Origin: Flavobacterium sp. LHD-80
GTDB taxonomy: Bacteria > Bacteroidota > Bacteroidia > Flavobacteriales > Flavobacteriaceae
DNA: 64,000 nucleotides
Reading direction: 5' to 3'
NCBI RefSeq assembly: GCF_030929605.1
Contig: NZ_JAVFVS010000001.1
Span: 186,001-250,000, forward strand
Shown: in pieces, positions 62,709 through 64,000 of the stretch
Layout: each line of letters begins with the position of its first letter
How positions within the stretch are numbered: the first letter of the stretch is position 1
Translations under genes and position numbers: made by a program
Notes under the pieces: model-generated
Told to the model about the DNA's origin: nothing
What the model saw: only the letters and a program-made list of their open reading frames with translations
Database searches by the model: none

Positions 62709-63152
62709 TTATTCTTTAAAAATATCAATCCTTCTCATCCAAAAAATTTCTGATTCTAAAAATTGAAGTTTCGTTTTAATGACTTTATCACTTTTATCTC
62801 TCGGATTTTTAGTTACAAATCGGGCTGTTGATTTATTAAAATCCAAAGTATATTTTTCGTTAAAATCTTCTTTTTTATCAGAAGAAAAAGTAATCAAATT
62901 GTCTTTTTCGCTCCATTTTCCTTTTCCGTAGTGGTTTGTTTCCGGTGGAGTTCCACCTTGCAGTTTTGAGTACGAATGAAATACAAATGTCCCATCAGGA
63001 TTTAAAGTCAAATTGTATTCGATTATATGTCTTTCCCCTTCAGAAAGTTTTCGATTATAATTACCTGTAAGCTGACTCGCTTGTGCGAACAATGTTATAT
63101 TTGAAATTAAAAATAGAGCAATGATTAGCTGTTTCATAAGTTTGTTTTTCAT
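62709..63152 (-). CDS. Small exported hypothetical protein
   Basis: This 147-residue protein has a signal peptide (ending 'TLFAQA', about residue 25). The start may be the ATG at 63152 or the one five codons later (63137). The mature part is a small beta domain with 'LTGNYNRKLSEGERHIIEYN', 'LTLNPDGTFVFHSYS' and 'GKGKWSEKDNLITFSS'. These are the 'PDGTF' and 'GxW' turns of lipocalin-like proteins common in Flavobacteriia. No function can be assigned. It is divergent from the membrane-protein gene at the window end. Confidence 0.7.
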   Translation of the reverse strand: MKNKLMKQLIIALFLISNITLFAQASQLTGNYNRKLSEGERHIIEYNLTLNPDGTFVFHSYSKLQGGTPPETNHYGKGKWSEKDNLITFSSDKKEDFNEKYTLDFNKSTARFVTKNPRDKSDKVIKTKLQFLESEIFWMRRIDIFKE

Positions 63153-63405
63153 TTAATAAAAAAATAAAAATAAGTAAAAATCTTCTGATGATTTGTAATT
63201 AAAATTTATATATTTTTGGTTTGAAATGTGTTTGCTTATTTTTTGGTCATATTAACTAAAATAATGATTTGTTTTATGATTTTAGCCTATATGTTGATTA
63301 AGTATTGTGCTGTTTTGTGAATATCATTAGTAAAACAGTGACTAAAATTAAATAAAAAAGCACAATTCAAGTAACCAAATCACCAATCAAGAAATCACTA
63401 TTTTT

Positions 63406-63999
63406 ATGAGCAACTTTCCTAAAGAAACAAGTTTACCAAAATTTTACAGCACCACCGCATTAATAGCATTTATCTACGCTGGTTTTACAATTCTCTTTTT
63501 AGTTTATAAACAATTTTTTTATGTTAACGGAACTTGGTTTCATGGTCTTACAGTAAATGGCTTAGCTCTTTTAAATACGCTGGTTTGGATGGGAATCCTG
63601 ATCGTTTTTAAACTTTTTCTAAATAGAATTCTAAAATATAAAAAAGCAGATTCATTGATAAATGTTTCTCTGGTATTCTTATTAATCGGACTTTATACAG
63701 TGACTTTAGTTGTATTCAAGTCGGTACAATTATACTTATCGCTTGATGGGGAGCAGGATATTAACTCTTTAACGTCTTTTGCTTCGACCTCTTTTTCGAG
63801 TGCAGTATTGCTGATTCTTTCTAACATTGCATTGATCATTGTTACCATTTTATTGGGAATACGTATCCTAAAAATTGATATTATTTTAAATAAACTGTTT
63901 TCAATTTTAGGCTTTTCATTGATATTACTGGGTGTGTTTTCTGCACTTTCGGTCGTGAATATTACAGGAAGCGAGATACTTACGTTTTTGGTAAAAGCT
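63406..63999 (+). CDS. Multi-pass membrane protein (3' truncated by window)
   Basis: An ATG at 63406 opens a frame of 198 codons that runs off the window. It begins 'MSNFPKETSLPKFYSTTA'. Five hydrophobic segments are visible: 'ALIAFIYAGFTILFLVY', 'LALLNTLVWMGILIVF', 'VSLVFLLIGLYTVTLVVF', 'VLLILSNIALIIVTILL' and 'LGFSLILLGVFSALSVV'. I know no family for it. A polar loop 'SLDGEQDINSLTSFAST' divides segments 3 and 4. The stretch before it (63153-63405) is AT-rich with no gene; TATTTTTG at 63211-63218 is a possible -7 element with no proper TTG. Confidence 0.75.
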   Translation, partial: MSNFPKETSLPKFYSTTALIAFIYAGFTILFLVYKQFFYVNGTWFHGLTVNGLALLNTLVWMGILIVFKLFLNRILKYKKADSLINVSLVFLLIGLYTVTLVVFKSVQLYLSLDGEQDINSLTSFASTSFSSAVLLILSNIALIIVTILLGIRILKIDIILNKLFSILGFSLILLGVFSALSVVNITGSEILTFLVKA

Positions 64000-64000
64000 T

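Overview
The window is AT-rich chromosomal DNA from a member of the Bacteroidota, most likely a Flavobacterium. The pointers are: a type IX secretion cargo (a gliding-motility C-terminal domain protein) next to a PorP/SprF-like protein; fused secDF; TonB receptors with an N-terminal CarboxypepD_reg-like domain; start codons with almost no Shine-Dalgarno sequence; and promoters of the Bacteroidota type (TTG, about 19-22 nt, TAnnTTTG). I see no rRNA, tRNA, CRISPR array, prophage or transposase. The window cuts a gene at each end: a glycosyltransferase on the left and a membrane protein on the right.

Layout. 1-2.3 kb: end of a GT4 glycosyltransferase, then a GT2 glycosyltransferase translationally coupled to ftsE on the minus strand. 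2.6-9.6 kb: a large TPR protein, a PhzF-fold enzyme, an outer-membrane barrel, a GNAT acetyltransferase and a small GreA-like protein. 10.1-13.7 kb: two asnB-type genes in tandem; the second has lost the catalytic cysteine and other glutaminase residues. 13.9-23 kb: M16 metalloprotease, gyrB, mdh and secDF. 23.1-23.7 kb: a non-coding stretch packed with short palindromic repeats. 23.7-29.8 kb (minus): lgt, yidD, cysS, a four-helix-bundle (S23/IVP-type) gene that looks like a cassette, folE, a possible muramidase-like protein and an aminotransferase. 29.9-37.7 kb (plus): an aspartyl-protease/PDZ protein, then a type IX cargo / PorP-SprF / OmpA trio and a lipoprotein. 37.8-42.5 kb: DUF1573 protein, valS and an APC-family permease.

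42.7-55.8 kb is an iron-acquisition block. It has a TonB siderophore receptor with a DUF4198 protein; a TonB receptor-PepSY reductase-esterase operon; an AraC/PchR-like regulator; and a second, paralogous TonB receptor-PepSY pair. Together these could import a ferric siderophore across the outer membrane, reduce the iron at the inner membrane, and hydrolyse the ligand. Two regulatory signals stand out: a tandem 21-bp direct repeat upstream of one receptor, facing the araC gene, and a TTATTTAGAATAAATA-type palindrome found near three promoters in the block.

56-64 kb holds an MFS transporter, two small hypothetical genes, topB (topoisomerase III), an acyltransferase, a small exported protein and the start of a membrane protein. 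Intergenic spaces through the window carry several families of short inverted repeats, some in more than one copy here. I found no clearly new multi-gene system. The best leads are the glutaminase-dead AsnB paralog, the AraC operator, the shared palindrome of the iron block and the repeat-flanked four-helix-bundle gene.
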